Notes: a model not told the origin generated them from the sequence alone. DNA of 64,000 nt from Rhytidiadelphus loreus (GCA_947034895.1 OX344764.1:50821348-50885347); one strand, 5' to 3'. Numbered from the stretch's first letter, positions 1 to 12,545 are shown. Made by a program: numbers and translations.

Positions 1-1016
1 CCGGGTATCAAAGTTAGAAAACTAATTATAGTTTTATTTCAAAATAAAATTTGAAGCAATTCCCTTGTAGAAATTCATCAAATATTGAATGTCTATTGGT
101 AATATTTTGTAGTTTAAGATTGGTTTAAAATAGAATTTTGATTGATTTGTGGAAACTCAAAAAGATTTAACGGTGAAAACATCAATACTTTCCTTTGAAA
201 GTAAATTTTTTAATTTGTGCTACTTTAATTACTAACAACTTTTGACCACAATGATTTAAACATCAAACAAAACAACTCTAAGATTACCCAATCTAGTATA
301 CATTAAAATTGAAAAAAACAATATTTGAAATACAATTTTTTCCCACCAAAGAGAAGTTGCCCAAAATGAAACGGTAACTATAAAATGGTCAATTGATCAT
401 CAAGGGTTATGAATATTGTATATTATTATGAATTTTGACTAAATACAATCATCATTAAAGAGATCAAGATTCCTAAAGTGCCCAATTTTGTATTTTATTA
501 TTAAAAACCTATCAAAAGTAAAAGTCCTATTCTAAGAAGATGTTTGTATTTGATATTCATAGAATTTGTATCTAAAATTGAATCAAATCAACCAGTTCTT
601 TGTAAATTAATTTCATTTTGTATTTGCTAACTTTTATACTTAGAAATCTAAAAACTAGAGTAAATATTAAATACAACATCATTTTAGGAAATAAAAAAAT
701 CTTCTAATATGGGAACATTCACATTAAAGAATAAACTCATCTCATATTCTTTTGGATTTTATTTGATACTCTAATTGTTTTTTTTCCTTTGTTTTTTCCC
801 TTCTTCTTTAGCCAGTAGAGAGAAAATTGGGGCCTTTACATGTCTAAAGTCTATACGCTTTTTAGGTCTCTAGACTGAAAAACAAAAATTTATAAATTAT
901 AAGAAAAATTGGCACACAAGGATTCATTATAGGAAGATTGAAAGTATTTCTTCTAAAATTGAAGTTGTATGTTAAGTAGTTATATTATGAACCTTAGAAA
1001 TTACATTTCATTTATA

Positions 1017-1113
1017 CTTGGGGGGGTCACTTAGAGTGTCAATTAAAAACCACGTGCGAACAAAACTTTTGACCCCCTATTTACTTTTTGAATTTTGAAT
1101 TTAAAATAAATAA

Positions 1114-1168
<55 letters not shown>

Positions 1169-1686
1169 TTTTGAAAAATTAAAATTAAAATTAAAAATTA
1201 ATAAAAATTAAAAAATTAAATTATATATATATGAATAGATTTTCCTACTTTGAAAGTTTATATTTTGAATTATTGATATTTTTATTTGTTAATAATAATT
1301 AGTTACAAATTTTTGAAGTAAAAAGATACACTATAGAACTGAAAAATAACTTTCACATCCCTATATTGTATAAGAAATAATTGTCTAAAAAATGAAGAAA
1401 AAAATTCATGAAAATAACTCTCTATTGAAAGCTCATTTTTAATATTGATTCAATGGTCATCTAAATGTGTTCTTAATAATTATTTGAGTTGAAAAACATG
1501 CCATTTTAGTTCATTTTCAACTTCTTCTAGAAATCATTTCATATTTTATTTGAGTTGGGAATTTTGGCAATAGAAACCTATAGTCATTATTAACAATGCT
1601 CAAAATTTTAGGTTGAAATTATAGTTTATTAGAAACCACTTGTTTGCACGTGGTTTGTTGTAGTAGAACTAAGTGCACCCCCCGAG
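1017..1686. mobile_element. hAT-like MITE with 8-bp TSD (family 1, copy a)
   Basis: A 670-bp non-coding element. It starts CTTGGGGGGGTCACTTAG and ends CTAAGTGCACCCCCCGAG, forming terminal inverted repeats, and is flanked by the perfect 8-bp duplication CATTTATA (1009-1016 and 1687-1694). An 8-bp duplication is the hAT signature. Related copies sit at 17153-17736 and 47677-48303. The interior has a (TA)n run near 1117-1150 followed by a T run. No transposase is encoded, so it would need a partner in trans. Confidence 0.85.
1117..1172. repeat. (TA)n and poly-T microsatellite
   Basis: An uninterrupted TA dinucleotide run followed by about 22 T residues, inside the 1017-1686 element. The homologous element at 47677-48303 has a CT-rich run here instead, so this part evolves quickly. 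Confidence 0.85.
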
Positions 1687-3206
1687 CATTTATAGTACGC
1701 AAGTTGTTTAAAGAGAATTACCAATTGAAATGTTCTTTATTTTGTTCTTCGTTTTTTACTACAAATAATTTTTGAAATAATGTCTAAATAGTTTTAGTAC
1801 CTAATTTTATAAAAATATTTTGACCCCAAACCAATTTTGATGCAAATTATACAATCAACCCCTAAAGGCCCTTGACTTAGCACATCTAGAGTATTTATTG
1901 ATTTTTTTTCAAGAGATTGATTATATAAATGAAACTTTGGATGACCTTCAATCAATCTAAATTGTAACTTACTTAGTAATACATAATTTGGGTATGTGAT
2001 TTAAACTAAGAAAATGATGCCTAATAAGCTTGTTTTTTTTCCAATTTTCTTTTGTCTTAAAAGTCCAAGAACTCATTGCACTATTTCAATTACAAGTTGA
2101 AAGTTTTAGATCCCAAATAACATCAATAATATTTAATGAGTGTTTTTCATTAACATATTTTAACTTCAATATATTTTAACTTTAAAGGTTCATTTTTTTC
2201 TTTTTAAATTCCAAACTTCATTTGTGATAAAAACCAAAAGATTTTTCTAATATACATTATTAACAATTCATTAAATTCCATACCACTTTATACTTTGAAG
2301 AATTATAATAATTAATTTATGATTTATCCAACAAAACTTCTAAACATCAACATGCACAACAACAAGGACTTTTATGTATCAACAATATCAATATTCATCA
2401 CTCAATTATATATAGACTATATTTAGCTTAATGACAACAATTTGACTTTAGGATCATAGCTACTTGTGTTTTATGAAGAAAAAATAAAGAAATTCTTGAT
2501 AAATTTTTCCACTATTATACATTTTGAATTTGCTAATTGTGCTTTAAAAAGGAATCTCAAATGATCAAATTGCTATTTCTATATTTATAAGTTTATTTTT
2601 ACATTTTTATATACATTTATATCAATGACAAATTTTCACAAGACTAAATGGAGAGTATCCACATAGATTAATGTAATAAAAATATAAGATTGAAAGTAAC
2701 TTGAGTGAACAACTAAATTGAGTTTTGAAATGATGTTTGAGTGTTTGGCCATTTGGCCATAGAGTAGGTCCTTATTCCTTAACATGTATTGATCCAAGGG
2801 GTGGGATGATACTTTCAAAATGGGCTAAATTTGCCAAGATCTTGAGCATTTTTTTTTCTCATTTCTTCTTGAGATCACGTAGAATTTAATTGTATAATCT
2901 TGAAGTTCACATTGAGAGTGAGCACCTCAAATAAAATAAAATTATTTGACCGCACAATTTAGTAGACATTTAAGTTTGAAGTTTTATTTGGGTCAATGGA
3001 AAAACAGGGAGCACACTTTGAAGGAGCATATGTTAGTGAGAATATTTTGAAATGAAATGATGACCTTTTTGTGCCTAAGTGAAAGACAAAACAATTGAGA
3101 ATGCTCATCTAAAATTTCACAACATTCCAAGCATTTTTCAATTCATGGTGGTCAGGAGCTTTCATTGCACTGTAGTTACTGAAACGAGAGTAGTGTTTGT
3201 AAGAAA

Positions 3207-3762
3207 AACAAGAATGAGACACTTGTCTTCTCTTTGAGCTCCTTGGATCTGTTCTTTTTGAGGTGGGCAACAAACACATTCGTTGCCTGACTTTTTAGTC
3301 TATGCCCAAACCAAATCCCAAAGAATGCATGAGCTATGGATTAAAATTCCCCCCACCTATCAGCATGTGGGTTTCATGGATCAAAAGAATGCTCGACTCA
3401 TTTCGACTCACATGGAGGCAGGCGGGATGACGAAAACTTGAACTCCAAGAATTACGGAGACGTGGCGTGGCGATCGGGAAGTGGCTTCCCAATCTCTCTC
3501 CATTTCATAGTCAACTGCGCTGCCTCGATCGCTTTGGATGCTCATCACACGTCTCTAGGACTTCCAGTGGACCCGGTCTTTGCTTTTTCACAAATCCGAG
3601 AGCGCGGCCCTCCGGGACCCTGCCTGCCTGCAGCCTGCCTCGTGTCCTAAATCGTCTCCGAGTAACATGGAGTAAATTAATTCCGAATTTTCTTCCGAGT
3701 TATCCTTTCAGCCACCCCCGCGTTTTAGATAACGCGCTTCATCAGTCACGCCTTGAGATGGA
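3207..3762 (+). promoter_or_regulatory. Upstream region of germin-like gene A
   Basis: From about 3430 the DNA becomes GC-rich and matches, in reverse complement, the region upstream of germin-like gene C (about 42300-42860), where it is interrupted by a 228-bp MITE. The conserved block at 3731-3780, just before the TATA box, occurs upstream of all three germin-like genes. ORFs in this stretch (3438-3650, 3467-3934) are not conserved as proteins between copies and are not genes. Confidence 0.6.
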
Positions 3763-3768
3763 TATAAA
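3763..3768 (+). promoter_or_regulatory. TATA box of germin-like gene A
   Basis: TATAAA inside the block GGATATAAACCCTCACAACC, conserved upstream of all three germin-like genes (8427-8432 and 42297-42302 on the minus strand). It lies 183 bp before the ATG, which predicts a leader of about 150 nt. Confidence 0.75.
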
Positions 3769-3950
3769 CCCTCACAACCCAAACAATTGTAACAACAACA
3801 ATATTCCACATATTCCAGCTTCAACAGCCATCTATCTCCCGGGACACTGTGACATCATTCTCTTGCAACTGGCACTGCTCAACTCCCGAACTCACCGATC
3901 AGGATTTCAAATTCCAGCAGCTCGAAGCGTCTGATATCGATCTACTCGAC

Positions 3951-4616
3951 ATGGCCATCATGACTCGCAGAATCTTGTGGGTGACCGTGGCCGTCTTGAT
4001 GAGCGTGGCGATGGTGCCCATGCTCGCCATGGCAGCGGACGAGGATCCGCTCCAGGACTTCTGCGTAGCTGACTTGAAGAGCGAACTCACCGTCAATGGA
4101 CTCACCTGCAAGCCGGCCGACCAGGTCTCCGTGGACGACTTCACGTTCGCCGGTTTGAAGAACCCAGGAAACACCAACAACCCCAACAACGCCGCAGTCA
4201 CTCCCGCCTTCGTCCAACAGTTCCCCGGATTGAACACTTTGGGCATCGCCGCGGCTCGCATCGACTTCGCCAAGGGAGGCATCAACGCCCCGCACACGCA
4301 CCCCAGAGCCACCGAGATTCTGATCCTGGCCAAGGGCGAGCTGTACGTGGGCTTTGTCAGCACCAGCAACACTTTGTTTGCCACCGTCCTCAAGGAAGGC
4401 GAGCTGTTCGTGTTCCCCAAGGCCCTGGTGCACTTCCAGCTGAACGTGGGCAAGGGTCCTGCGTTGGCGTTCGCCGCTTTGAGCAGCCAGAACCCCGGCG
4501 TGCAGCAAATTGCTCCGGCTTTGTTCACTCCGGACATCAAGGACGAGGTGTTGGAGAAGGCATTCCGCACCGACGAGCAGACGGTGGACATGATCCAGAA
4601 GCAGTTCCGCATGTAA
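3951..4616 (+). CDS. Germin-like protein A (secreted Mn-cupin)
   Basis: A 221-residue germin-like protein, the usual family length. Residues 1-28 form a hydrophobic signal peptide, so export to the cell wall is expected. Cys38 and Cys53 match the family disulfide. Germin box 1 runs from about 109 to 129 with metal ligands His115, His117 and Glu122; box 2 at 150-165 has the fourth ligand His161, with Ala where the consensus has Gly after the Pro-x. Family members bind Mn and act as oxalate oxidase or superoxide dismutase; which applies here cannot be told. It has Ala114 where B and C have Pro. The frame is open further upstream (to 3849), but the start MAIMTRR is shared with copy C and lies in the right place after the TATA box. 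Intronless, strongly GC-biased third positions. It converges on copy B. Confidence 0.95.
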   Translation: MAIMTRRILWVTVAVLMSVAMVPMLAMAADEDPLQDFCVADLKSELTVNGLTCKPADQVSVDDFTFAGLKNPGNTNNPNNAAVTPAFVQQFPGLNTLGIAAARIDFAKGGINAPHTHPRATEILILAKGELYVGFVSTSNTLFATVLKEGELFVFPKALVHFQLNVGKGPALAFAALSSQNPGVQQIAPALFTPDIKDEVLEKAFRTDEQTVDMIQKQFRM

Positions 4617-7567
4617 ATTGATGAATAGCTCCTCAGAATTTATCGGAGTCTGTGGATACATCATGTACAGCCACAGTTACTACCAACATTCTTTTGCAAC
4701 TAATTGCAAGACGGAGGTCCAACGACTTCTAATTCCTTAGATTGATAGGATATTGCTCTCAAGATCGCTGGTCTAGGACCCAAGCTGGTGTGAAGTGTTG
4801 ATTTTGTTTTCGCTTCAACCGCCAAATTTTTGCACAACATATAATGAAATTCCAGGTTCATGGTACAGTTCGCATTTCATACAACGGTGTCCAGTGCATG
4901 TGTTGAAATCTGAGTTGTGTGTGTCCGTTTGTGCAATGTTCATGTTTCGGAGTTTTTGCAACCCATAAGGACTGGTGAAGTGAATTGTGTATGTATTTTT
5001 CAAAAGAGTTTTTTGTATACAGAAGGCCTGTAGAAGATGATCGGGAAGCTGTTGTGCTAGTTTTCTGCCTCATTCATTTCCATGAAATTAATTCCTGGTT
5101 ACGATTTTGTATTCATTTGGTCATGTCAAATATCATGCAATGAAGTTGCATTCAATGTGTTTCATCTTCTGAGTTGAGAGTACCTGATTTCGCATTACCT
5201 TTGTGGAGGAAAATATGACATTCATAGGAAGTAAGTTGCTAGTATAAATGGATATGAAAACTTGAGTTCCATGAACCCTTAGTTAATCCCTAGAACATTC
5301 AAGGGTTACATGGCAAAATTAAATTAAGATTTGTTATTAAATATGGCTTCTTCAACCTTCTACACGTTTGCACCAAAAGACAAGGTCTTCATTAGAAATT
5401 ACCCACACAATTAAATATTGAAAAATATTTATAGACTTATTTTAAAAGCAATTTTGAAGCAATTTTATTTCAAAATTCATCAAATAATCAATATCAATTT
5501 GTGACATCTATTTCTTTTTTTTAAATTGCTAAAAGTGAAGTTTCAATTGATTTGTAGAATTTGGGATATGACTCAATATGAAAACATCAATTCTTTTTTC
5601 CCTTATAGTAAATTTTATAACACTATTAAATAAATAACTTTTTGATCATAGTGATGTGAATTTGAAACCAAATTTATTTTATGATTACCTAATCTAGTAT
5701 GCCATAAAAAATACAACATGTGCAAAAAATGACTTTTTCCACTTGAAAAAGGTGGTTAGAATTGAATAGGAACCAAAAATTAAATGGTTAATTGGTTATT
5801 TTGGAGTTAAGACATTTGTACGTTATTATGAGATAGTTTGTGACTAAGTACATTATTATTATTATTATTAAGGGTATATATGTATCTATAGTAGAAGAAT
5901 AAAGCTTGCCAATTTTACTTGATTTCTTGACTTTGAGCAAAGTCTGTCAATTTCACTTGATTTGAGATCTAAAAAATTGCATTTAATCATTTGTTTTGAA
6001 AATGGTTCGATGGAAAGAGTAAAGTATATTCATGATTTTCACTGTTGAAAATTTGAACATGCAACTGTATTGATTTGGACTTATTTGAAATTTTTATTTA
6101 TAAAAAAATTGCATTTCAACTAGTGCAAGGTGGATTGTATAACGAGTTTGATAGTTCTTCATTTGAACTTAAGGTTTTTGGAAGGACATTATCAGATATT
6201 AGCAATTGGTTATTTAGGTCAATTTCGTACAAATTGTACTTCTATTAGATACAAAAACAATTTATCATAGAAATGATCTTACTTTTTTACAGGTTTTGGA
6301 TGATGAAAAGTAGAAATCGGAAGCTATTGGAACATTGTCTCTTTAACAATAATCATTATCTACTCTTTAATAGTCAAAAATTCATAACAATGTTCTTAGT
6401 CCTAAACATATAATATTTTGCAAATGTTGTGTTTTTTAATGCATATTAAATTAGGTACTTTGAGAATTATTTTCTTTCAATTTGGTCAAAGTCGTTTGTA
6501 AGTAAAATAACACAAATTGTCCATTATTGAATATTGACTAGTATTAAGTTCCAAGAATTAAGAAATTTACTTTTAGGGAAAAGTATTGATGCTTTCACCC
6601 TTAAATCTTTTTTGAGTTTTCACAAATTAGGTGAAACTCAAATTTTAGACAATCTTATAAAAATGAAATACTACCATTAAATATTTCATATTTGATGATT
6701 TCCAAAGGAAATTGCTTCAAAATTTCTTTGAAATAAATTGTTAAATTATTTTCTAAGTTTGGCCGTGTGGAAAATTTCTAATCTTCATGCTTAAAATTTT
6801 GTCTTATGATGCAAACATAAAAAAAAGGTTGAAGAAGTCATAATTTAAAGCACATCTTCATTATGTCCCCTACCTCTTGTACATTTAGGGTTATCCAAGT
6901 GTTCTTTGATCTCAAATTGCAAATACGGCACACCTATATTAGCTATGTCGTATGAACATCGTATTTTCTTAGACAACTGAGGTACTGCACATAAAATCAG
7001 GTCAGTACTCTAAACTATGCAGAAGATGAACACAGAGAATGCAACTATAGTGCAGGATACTTTACAGTAGAGATTTTACAGTCACGACCAGTTGGATGCA
7101 AAGTCATAACCCGGTGCAATTCAAGTGACTGAAAATTAAGAAATGAGGAAGAAAACTCTTCTGATGGACTTCTGTATGCCAACCCGCTTTGAAAAATGCA
7201 AACACAATTCACTTCACCTTCTCATGGACTCCAGGAAATTTGAACACTGCTCAAACGCGAACACACATAGAACTCAGACTTCAACACATGCACTGGACAC
7301 ACCGTTTTGTGAAATGAGATGGACTGTGAACCTGGTATTTCATTAAATGTTGTGCAACTATGCATGGCGGGTGAAGCCCAAATGAAGGGACACCTCGATC
7401 TCACTAGCTTGGCCGAATGTTAGACCAGCGCTTCTGAGAACAATTAATTTACTCTCATGCTAACGAATCAGAAGTCGTATATAAAGTAGTCTTGTAAAGA
7501 ATGTTGATACTGCCAACTGAAGGTACATGATGTTTCCAGACTCTCGTCCATGTTATGATCCATTAAT
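4617..7567. repeat. Convergent palindrome between germin-like genes A and B
   Basis: The 3' flank of gene A (4617 to about 6090) and that of gene B (7567 back to about 6100) are inverted copies, giving a palindrome centred near 6090. The same flank recurs downstream of gene C (41431 back to about 38530) and, without a gene, at 49925-50170. Its distal part resembles the first 300 bp of the window. ORFs such as 4815-5003 and 7143-7346 are mirror images of this duplicated non-coding DNA. No gene seen. Confidence 0.8.
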
Positions 7568-8233
7568 TTACATGCGGAACTGCTTCTGGATCATGTCCAC
7601 CGTCTGCTCGTCGGTGCGGAACGCCTTCTCCAACACCTCGTGATTGATGTCCGGAGTGAACAAAGCCGGAGCAATTTGCTGCACGCCGGGGTTCTGGCTG
7701 CTCAAAGCGGCGAACGCCAACGCAGGACCCTTGCCCACGTTCAGCTGGAAGTGCACCAGGGCCTTGGGGAACAAGAATAGCTCGCCTTCCTTGAGGACGG
7801 TGGCAAACAAAGTGTTGTTGGTGCTGACAAAGCCCACGTACAGCTCGCCCTTGGCCAGGATCAGAATCTCGGTGGCTCTGGGGTGCGTGTGCGGGGGGTT
7901 GATGCCTCCCTTGGCGAAGTCGATGCGAGCCGCGGCGATGCCCAAAGTGTTCAATCCGGGGAACTGTTGAACGAAGGCGGGAGTGACTGCGGCCTTGTTG
8001 GGGTTGTTGGTGTTTCCTGGGTTCTTCAAGCCGGCGAACGTGAAGTCGTTCCCGGAGACCTTATCGGCAGGCTTGCAGGTGAGTCCATTGATGGTGAGTT
8101 CGCTCTTCAAGTCTGCGACGCAGAAGTCCTGGAGCGGATCCTCGTCCGCTGCCATGGCGAGCATGGGCACCATCGCCACGCTCATCAACACGGCCACGGT
8201 CACCCACAAGCTGCGTCGCGTCATGATTCCCAT
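7568..8233 (-). CDS. Germin-like protein B (secreted Mn-cupin)
   Basis: A 221-residue paralogue of A and C with signal peptide, Cys38/Cys53, metal ligands His115, His117, Glu122 and His161, and box 1 in the canonical form with Pro114. It differs from A and C at few positions: the start is MGIM rather than MAIM, a Gly lies near residue 62, and Phe-Leu-Phe stands in box 2 where A and C have Phe-Val-Phe. Apparently full-length and functional. It faces gene A tail to tail, and its 2.4-kb unit (about 6200-8640) is a direct repeat of 40060-42430 around gene C. Antisense ORFs of over 100 residues here are GC-bias shadows. Confidence 0.95.
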   Translation of the reverse strand: MGIMTRRSLWVTVAVLMSVAMVPMLAMAADEDPLQDFCVADLKSELTINGLTCKPADKVSGNDFTFAGLKNPGNTNNPNKAAVTPAFVQQFPGLNTLGIAAARIDFAKGGINPPHTHPRATEILILAKGELYVGFVSTNNTLFATVLKEGELFLFPKALVHFQLNVGKGPALAFAALSSQNPGVQQIAPALFTPDINHEVLEKAFRTDEQTVDMIQKQFRM

Positions 8234-8426
8234 GTCGATGGCTTACTGCAACAATCGGTGCTGCTAGATCGAAACTGATGGAGGAGTTCTGCAGTTGAGT
8301 TGTAAGTCGAGCTCTGTGAGTCGCAAGAGAGTAGTGTCCCCTGAGACGGTTGTGGAAGCTGGATCGGAGATCGATTGCTGGATACTGGAATGGTTGCTGT
8401 TATTACAATTGCTTGGGTTGTGGGGG

Positions 8427-8432
8427 TTTATA
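8427..8432 (-). promoter_or_regulatory. TATA box of germin-like gene B
   Basis: TATAAA on the minus strand within the block conserved among the three germin-like promoters, about 195 bp upstream of the start codon. Confidence 0.75.
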
Positions 8433-8639
8433 TCCATCTCGCATCTCGGGGTATGACTGGTGAAGCGCGTTCGTCAGGACGCGGGGTGGTTGGAAGGAAA
8501 GTTCCGGAGAAAGGACACAAGGCAGGCAGCAGGGCCCAGTCCTTTGGAATTCTTGAGAGTAAAAGATCCGGTTCAATGCAAGTCCTACAGAGGTCTTCCG
8601 ACGAGTGAGCTTCAAATGCGAGGTGCAGGTGTGAATGGG

Positions 8640-9054
8640 AACTAACTGGACCACTTCACATTACGTCCCAAGTCTCACACTCTCACTAAATGGTCGAGAG
8701 CTGAAAATTGGGATTATTTTGGACTTCATACAACATCTCTTGAAATTTCAAAGTCCCCCATCATTCCAAATGTGTACATAGCATCATACCAAGAATGTGG
8801 GACTTGGAGGTCAAATTGGATCTAAAAAAAATAGAAATTCAACTCATTGTCTAAAGGCCTCCTACTATATGAGCCAAGCAGGTCAAGTTCGCAAGGGAGA
8901 TACAGGGACCAAGTTTGGAATTGTCTTGCCATGTGGACCCAATGGATGGGGGAGAGATGGAATAAGAAAAATCCACATATTGATTCCCTCAAGATTGTCC
9001 AATTTCAATCAATGGGTTGTCTACCAATTTTAGTGAAACTTGAAATCTCCTTCT
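8640..9054. other. Non-coding spacer
   Basis: About 400 bp between the gene B promoter and the point where homology to the right arm resumes. Two short ORFs (8797-9033, 8847-9065) overlap here in different frames and show no family features. Nothing else recognised. Confidence 0.5.
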
Positions 9055-11145
9055 CCCCTCACTAAGGTTGGCAAGACAATCGGTGTTCACTTTTGAGCTT
9101 CTTTTGCCTGCCCTACTCACATGGCAAGATTCCCTAAGTCCCTCCAAATGTTTTAAATGTAAAATGAGGAGAAAATCACGATATGTAAAGCATCCTAGTG
9201 GGTTGAAATTTTGCCAAAATTTGTCTAATGTAGATTTGATGATGAAAGTCACCCAAAAATGAGATTTTGACTTTTTGACCTTTTGAGTGCACTTAATTGT
9301 AATAAAATATTATACTTGAAACAAGCTGAGATTTAGGATTGGAACTTTGGCCTTCACATTGTGAAATCCCAAGTCCCAAATGTGATATCCTTTATTCACC
9401 TTCTACACCCAAAGAAAGTTTGGATTTGGCCTTGAAGAAGAACTTGAAGAGTTGGGACTTGGGACATACTCAGTGTGAAGCGCCCCTTATTTTCATTTCT
9501 TTTCATTTCACATGAGTTGAACTAAGTAGGACATTCATTTGGAGAAATTGAATTCTATTGACCTAGCCAAATTCTCCACAATCTACCAGGTATGTGCATG
9601 AAGAAAAATGGGTGAAATAATGGATGGGATTGTCAAATTGTTTTTTTAAAAGTATTAGATTTGTCAATATTAAGATGAAAATTATAAATTATAAATAATT
9701 TTGTGAATGAATGCACATATAATTGATTTTATCTATTTTTATTTGTATACTTCTATATTGTATCTTTGTATTCATATTTGTAATTTACATTGTATTTATA
9801 TTATATTCATATTCATATAGGACAAAAGATGAAACATGGGACATTAGAGCATTTTGGAGTGATGGTACAAGACACACATTTGACATGATCAAATTTGGGA
9901 GATTCGTGTTCATTGGTAGATGCAAGAAACACCAAATGATTTAGGGAGCGTTCTGCCAAAATTGTGTTTTTTTCTGCACAGTCCTACGAGTACTAGGAGT
10001 ACTACAAAACAGACTAATCTCAACCGTTGATCCAAAAAATCAATGGCCAATAGTACTTTTGAGTACTTAATAATATTGAAACAATATTATTTGAAAAAAA
10101 TGACAGTTTATCACAAAAAGTAGATAAAATTAAATATAAATTAATAATAATTAGACAATCATGAATAAAGAAAACTAAAAATTGGCCATTTGTAAAGACT
10201 TGGTAATGATTAAATTTCACCAAAAACTAAAAGTTGAAACTATCATGAATGTTTGGAGTGCTATGGGCAAGGGACCCCTATTTGCATGCATGTTGAGGAC
10301 AAAGAATTGTGTTTTTTTGAATGCCCTTAGGTGGGCACATGCCCTTCTATTGTGGCAATAGCCCACAACAATTCTAGACATACATCATCATTTTTGGATA
10401 CTCCACAGTACTAAAAAACCCTAAAACGCAAAGTGTGACAAATTAGGTAAATTGCAATTTAATTAAAGGATTTTCTTTCAAAATTTCTCAAAAATAAGGA
10501 ATCTGAGGACTTCCAACTTAGCCATCTCCAGTAAAAATTTCAAGTATATGGACTTCATTTCCCAAAAGATATGGCTAATGGCAATTCCGTCATTCCAATT
10601 GTGACGCAAAATAGTTCTGGTGTTTCTTGCATTCACCCTCATGTATACTCAAAGACTTCTTCACATTTGTAGGGATGCAAAGTTCCAAGTGAGGTAAGAT
10701 TTAGGCTTAAAACCTTGGGTGAAACTAGACATTTTAACCTTTCCAATTTTGAAAAACACATTACAAATGTACATATTAATTACTCTGAAATTTGTGTTAA
10801 TTTTCAACATTGGAACGCATGTTTATTATGCTCTAGATATTCTAAGCATTAGAAAAAAAACGAGCTCTCTAAAGGCCCATCAAGGTTTGATTAAGGTTCT
10901 AGTCTATTGGTTTTAGGTAGGGAGTCTTAGCAAAAGTACACAATCTCTAACTTTTTCTTGTTGTCATCTAGTGTGAACATTCCAAGGTAACTAAGATAGA
11001 TTACCTTTTTTAATATTGTAATGTCTTTGTGTTAGGGAACCAACATAGCTTGCTATCCAACTCGACATCTAATATACCAAATTCTATCCTCCAGTAGTGA
11101 GCATTGTTTTCCTCTCACCAATTATGATTGTCTATGGTTTATTTT
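9055..11145. repeat. Left arm of inverted repeat, proximal segment
   Basis: The reverse complement is found at 37170-38528. The match is continuous in the right arm, but in the left arm it is split by a 725-bp transposon (9914-10638), so the right arm records the pre-insertion state. Short ORFs (9068-9262, 9723-9944, 10719-10916) are not supported as genes. Confidence 0.9.
9914..10638. mobile_element. 725-bp TIR element with 4-bp TSD (copy 1)
   Basis: The right terminus (reverse strand) reads GGGTGAATGCAAGAAACACC; the left terminus is a slightly mutated version sharing ATGCAAGAAACACC. A 4-bp duplication TCAT lies at 9910-9913 and 10639-10642. The right arm of the inverted repeat has the empty site at about 37665-37675. 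A second copy of exactly the same length is at 38706-39430. No protein-coding capacity. Among known superfamilies, 4-bp duplications of variable sequence are described for Sola, but the assignment is inference. Confidence 0.85.
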
Positions 11146-11663
11146 CTACCTAGCTATAGAAGATTACTTAAGTCTAACCAAGTATTATATCAAATTGTAG
11201 GTCCTTTATTATATCATGAGGGGCCCTGAAAAGAACTCGTTTTTTTTGTTAATGGCTTATTTATGCATTGAGAGAATAAATTCTAATAACAAATTAATGC
11301 ACTAAATCTTGCAATTTGGAAAGTCAACCGTTATAGCAAAATGTGCAAAATCTCTTGCATGTTATCAATATTGATATGCTATATGCTATTAATATATGCA
11401 ATAGTATATTAGTATATACTAGCATATCTACAAATATTGTGATAAATTAGTATACTATTAGCATATTTCTATTGTATATTGTGATATTTGGAGATCTTTG
11501 ACAATAGAAATGCAATATTGTTTTACCATTTGATGTTGCTCAGCATTTTCTAGCATTTGCCTTTTTGAGGCAAAATATTAGATCTTTATCAATTTCATGT
11601 TGCTCAAAATTATATGCTAAAAGTGATCTTCTATTTATTTTTTGGGGATTGAAAAAGTTAAGC
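11146..11663. other. AT-rich non-coding spacer
   Basis: Begins the original loop between the inverted-repeat arms. It holds short repeats of TATGCTAT/AGTATAT type around 11375-11470. No gene or clear element seen. Confidence 0.5.
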
Positions 11664-12023
11664 CATTAGAGAAAAAATGAGGCCTTCGGAGGGCTACTCT
11701 AACAACAACTGAACTACCCTCCCATCTTTTTTTTTGGCAAAAACTTTTCCCCCCCTAAAATCGCCCACCTCAAACCTACAGTTTCCAATTCTACCAATGG
11801 CACAAGAACCCTACTTTATTTTATTTTTTTCTCAAAAAAGAAATAAAAATTTAGTTGCAAAAAAAATAAAAATAAAAATTTGCCGGGGTTGATAGCTCTG
11901 ACGATATTTACTTAAGCTGACTTTCCTTTGCAGCTAGATTCTAGTCAGGAACTACTTTGAAAACAATCGCCTTATTTGGTCACTCCGAAGCAGCCCTCCG
12001 GAGGCCTCATTTTTTCTCTAATG
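11664..12023. mobile_element. 360-bp TIR element
   Basis: The first and last ~32 bp are near-perfect inverted repeats: CATTAGAGAAAAAATGAGGC at the left and its complement at the right, continuing into GGAGGGCT/AGCCCTCC. A convincing target duplication was not found, so the superfamily is unassigned. No coding capacity. Confidence 0.7.
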
Positions 12024-12221
12024 CCTTTAGCAAAAAGTAACCACAAAGGAAGTGCCTACATTTAGGATATAATTATGATTTATGAATCACTTAATTGCAT
12101 AAAACTACTTGTAACTTGGAATCTTGGAGATGATTTTTCTTTAAATGATCATTGGATGATTCATCTTGAATAATGTTTGTACACACATAATCAACATTGT
12201 CCAAAATGTGAAAACTACATA

Positions 12222-12402
12222 CACTAGAAGAAATTTGTGTTTTTCATGACACATTTTTTGTGACGTCCAATCACCTATTTTTATGTCAACAATGACATCA
12301 AACATAACATCAAGATGTTAGTAATTGTAACATCAAACATAACATAAAAACAAGTGGATGTCACAAAAAATGTGTCAAGAAAAACATGGATTGCTTCTAG
12401 TG
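12222..12402. mobile_element. CACTA-type MITE (181 bp)
   Basis: Termini read CACTAGAAG and CTTCTAGTG, with about 48 bp of imperfect inverted repeat on each side. The 3-bp duplication ATA flanks the element (12219-12221 and 12403-12405). CACTA ends plus a 3-bp duplication are diagnostic of the CACTA (En/Spm) superfamily; the small size makes it a non-autonomous hairpin-type derivative. Confidence 0.85.
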
Positions 12403-12545
12403 ATATGAACAAGAATGCATTACAAAAATGTAGATATTGATTGCACAAGATGTATACAATCAAAACATGAAAATCTATGAGAGTCTATGAGAGCCTTCTA
12501 TTGACTTTTCGTACATCTAGTAACAATGCTTTAAAAATTTGTAAC

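Larger units (their letters stand above)
1..3206. repeat. Left arm of large inverted repeat, distal segment
   Basis: The reverse complement of this segment is found at 46147-49358, with scattered substitutions and small indels. Both copies hold the same transposon insertion at the same site (1017-1686 and 47677-48303), so that insertion preceded the duplication. Base 1 lies inside a short element whose mirror copy begins at 49352, so the arm almost certainly continues beyond the window. No protein-coding gene is visible; the short ORF at 2636-2818 is conserved as a mirror at 46505-46711 only because the DNA is duplicated. AT-rich and non-coding. Confidence 0.9.

Noticed and set aside
3467..3934. 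155-residue ORF upstream of germin-like gene A
   Set aside because: It overlaps the TATA box and leader, and its reading frame is not kept in the homologous region upstream of gene C.
3899..4664. Antisense ORFs of over 230 residues opposite germin-like gene A (and similar ones opposite B and C)
   Set aside because: They mirror a GC-rich conserved coding sequence; none has family features, while the sense frame is a clear cupin.
9068..9262. Short ORF conserved in both inverted-repeat arms
   Set aside because: Conservation follows from DNA duplication; the frame is interrupted differently in the right arm and has no domain.
11664..12023. A 9-bp target duplication (AAGCCATTA against ATGCCTTTA) for the 360-bp element
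   Set aside because: Seven of nine positions match but the right copy is offset from the end of the inverted repeat, so no superfamily was assigned.
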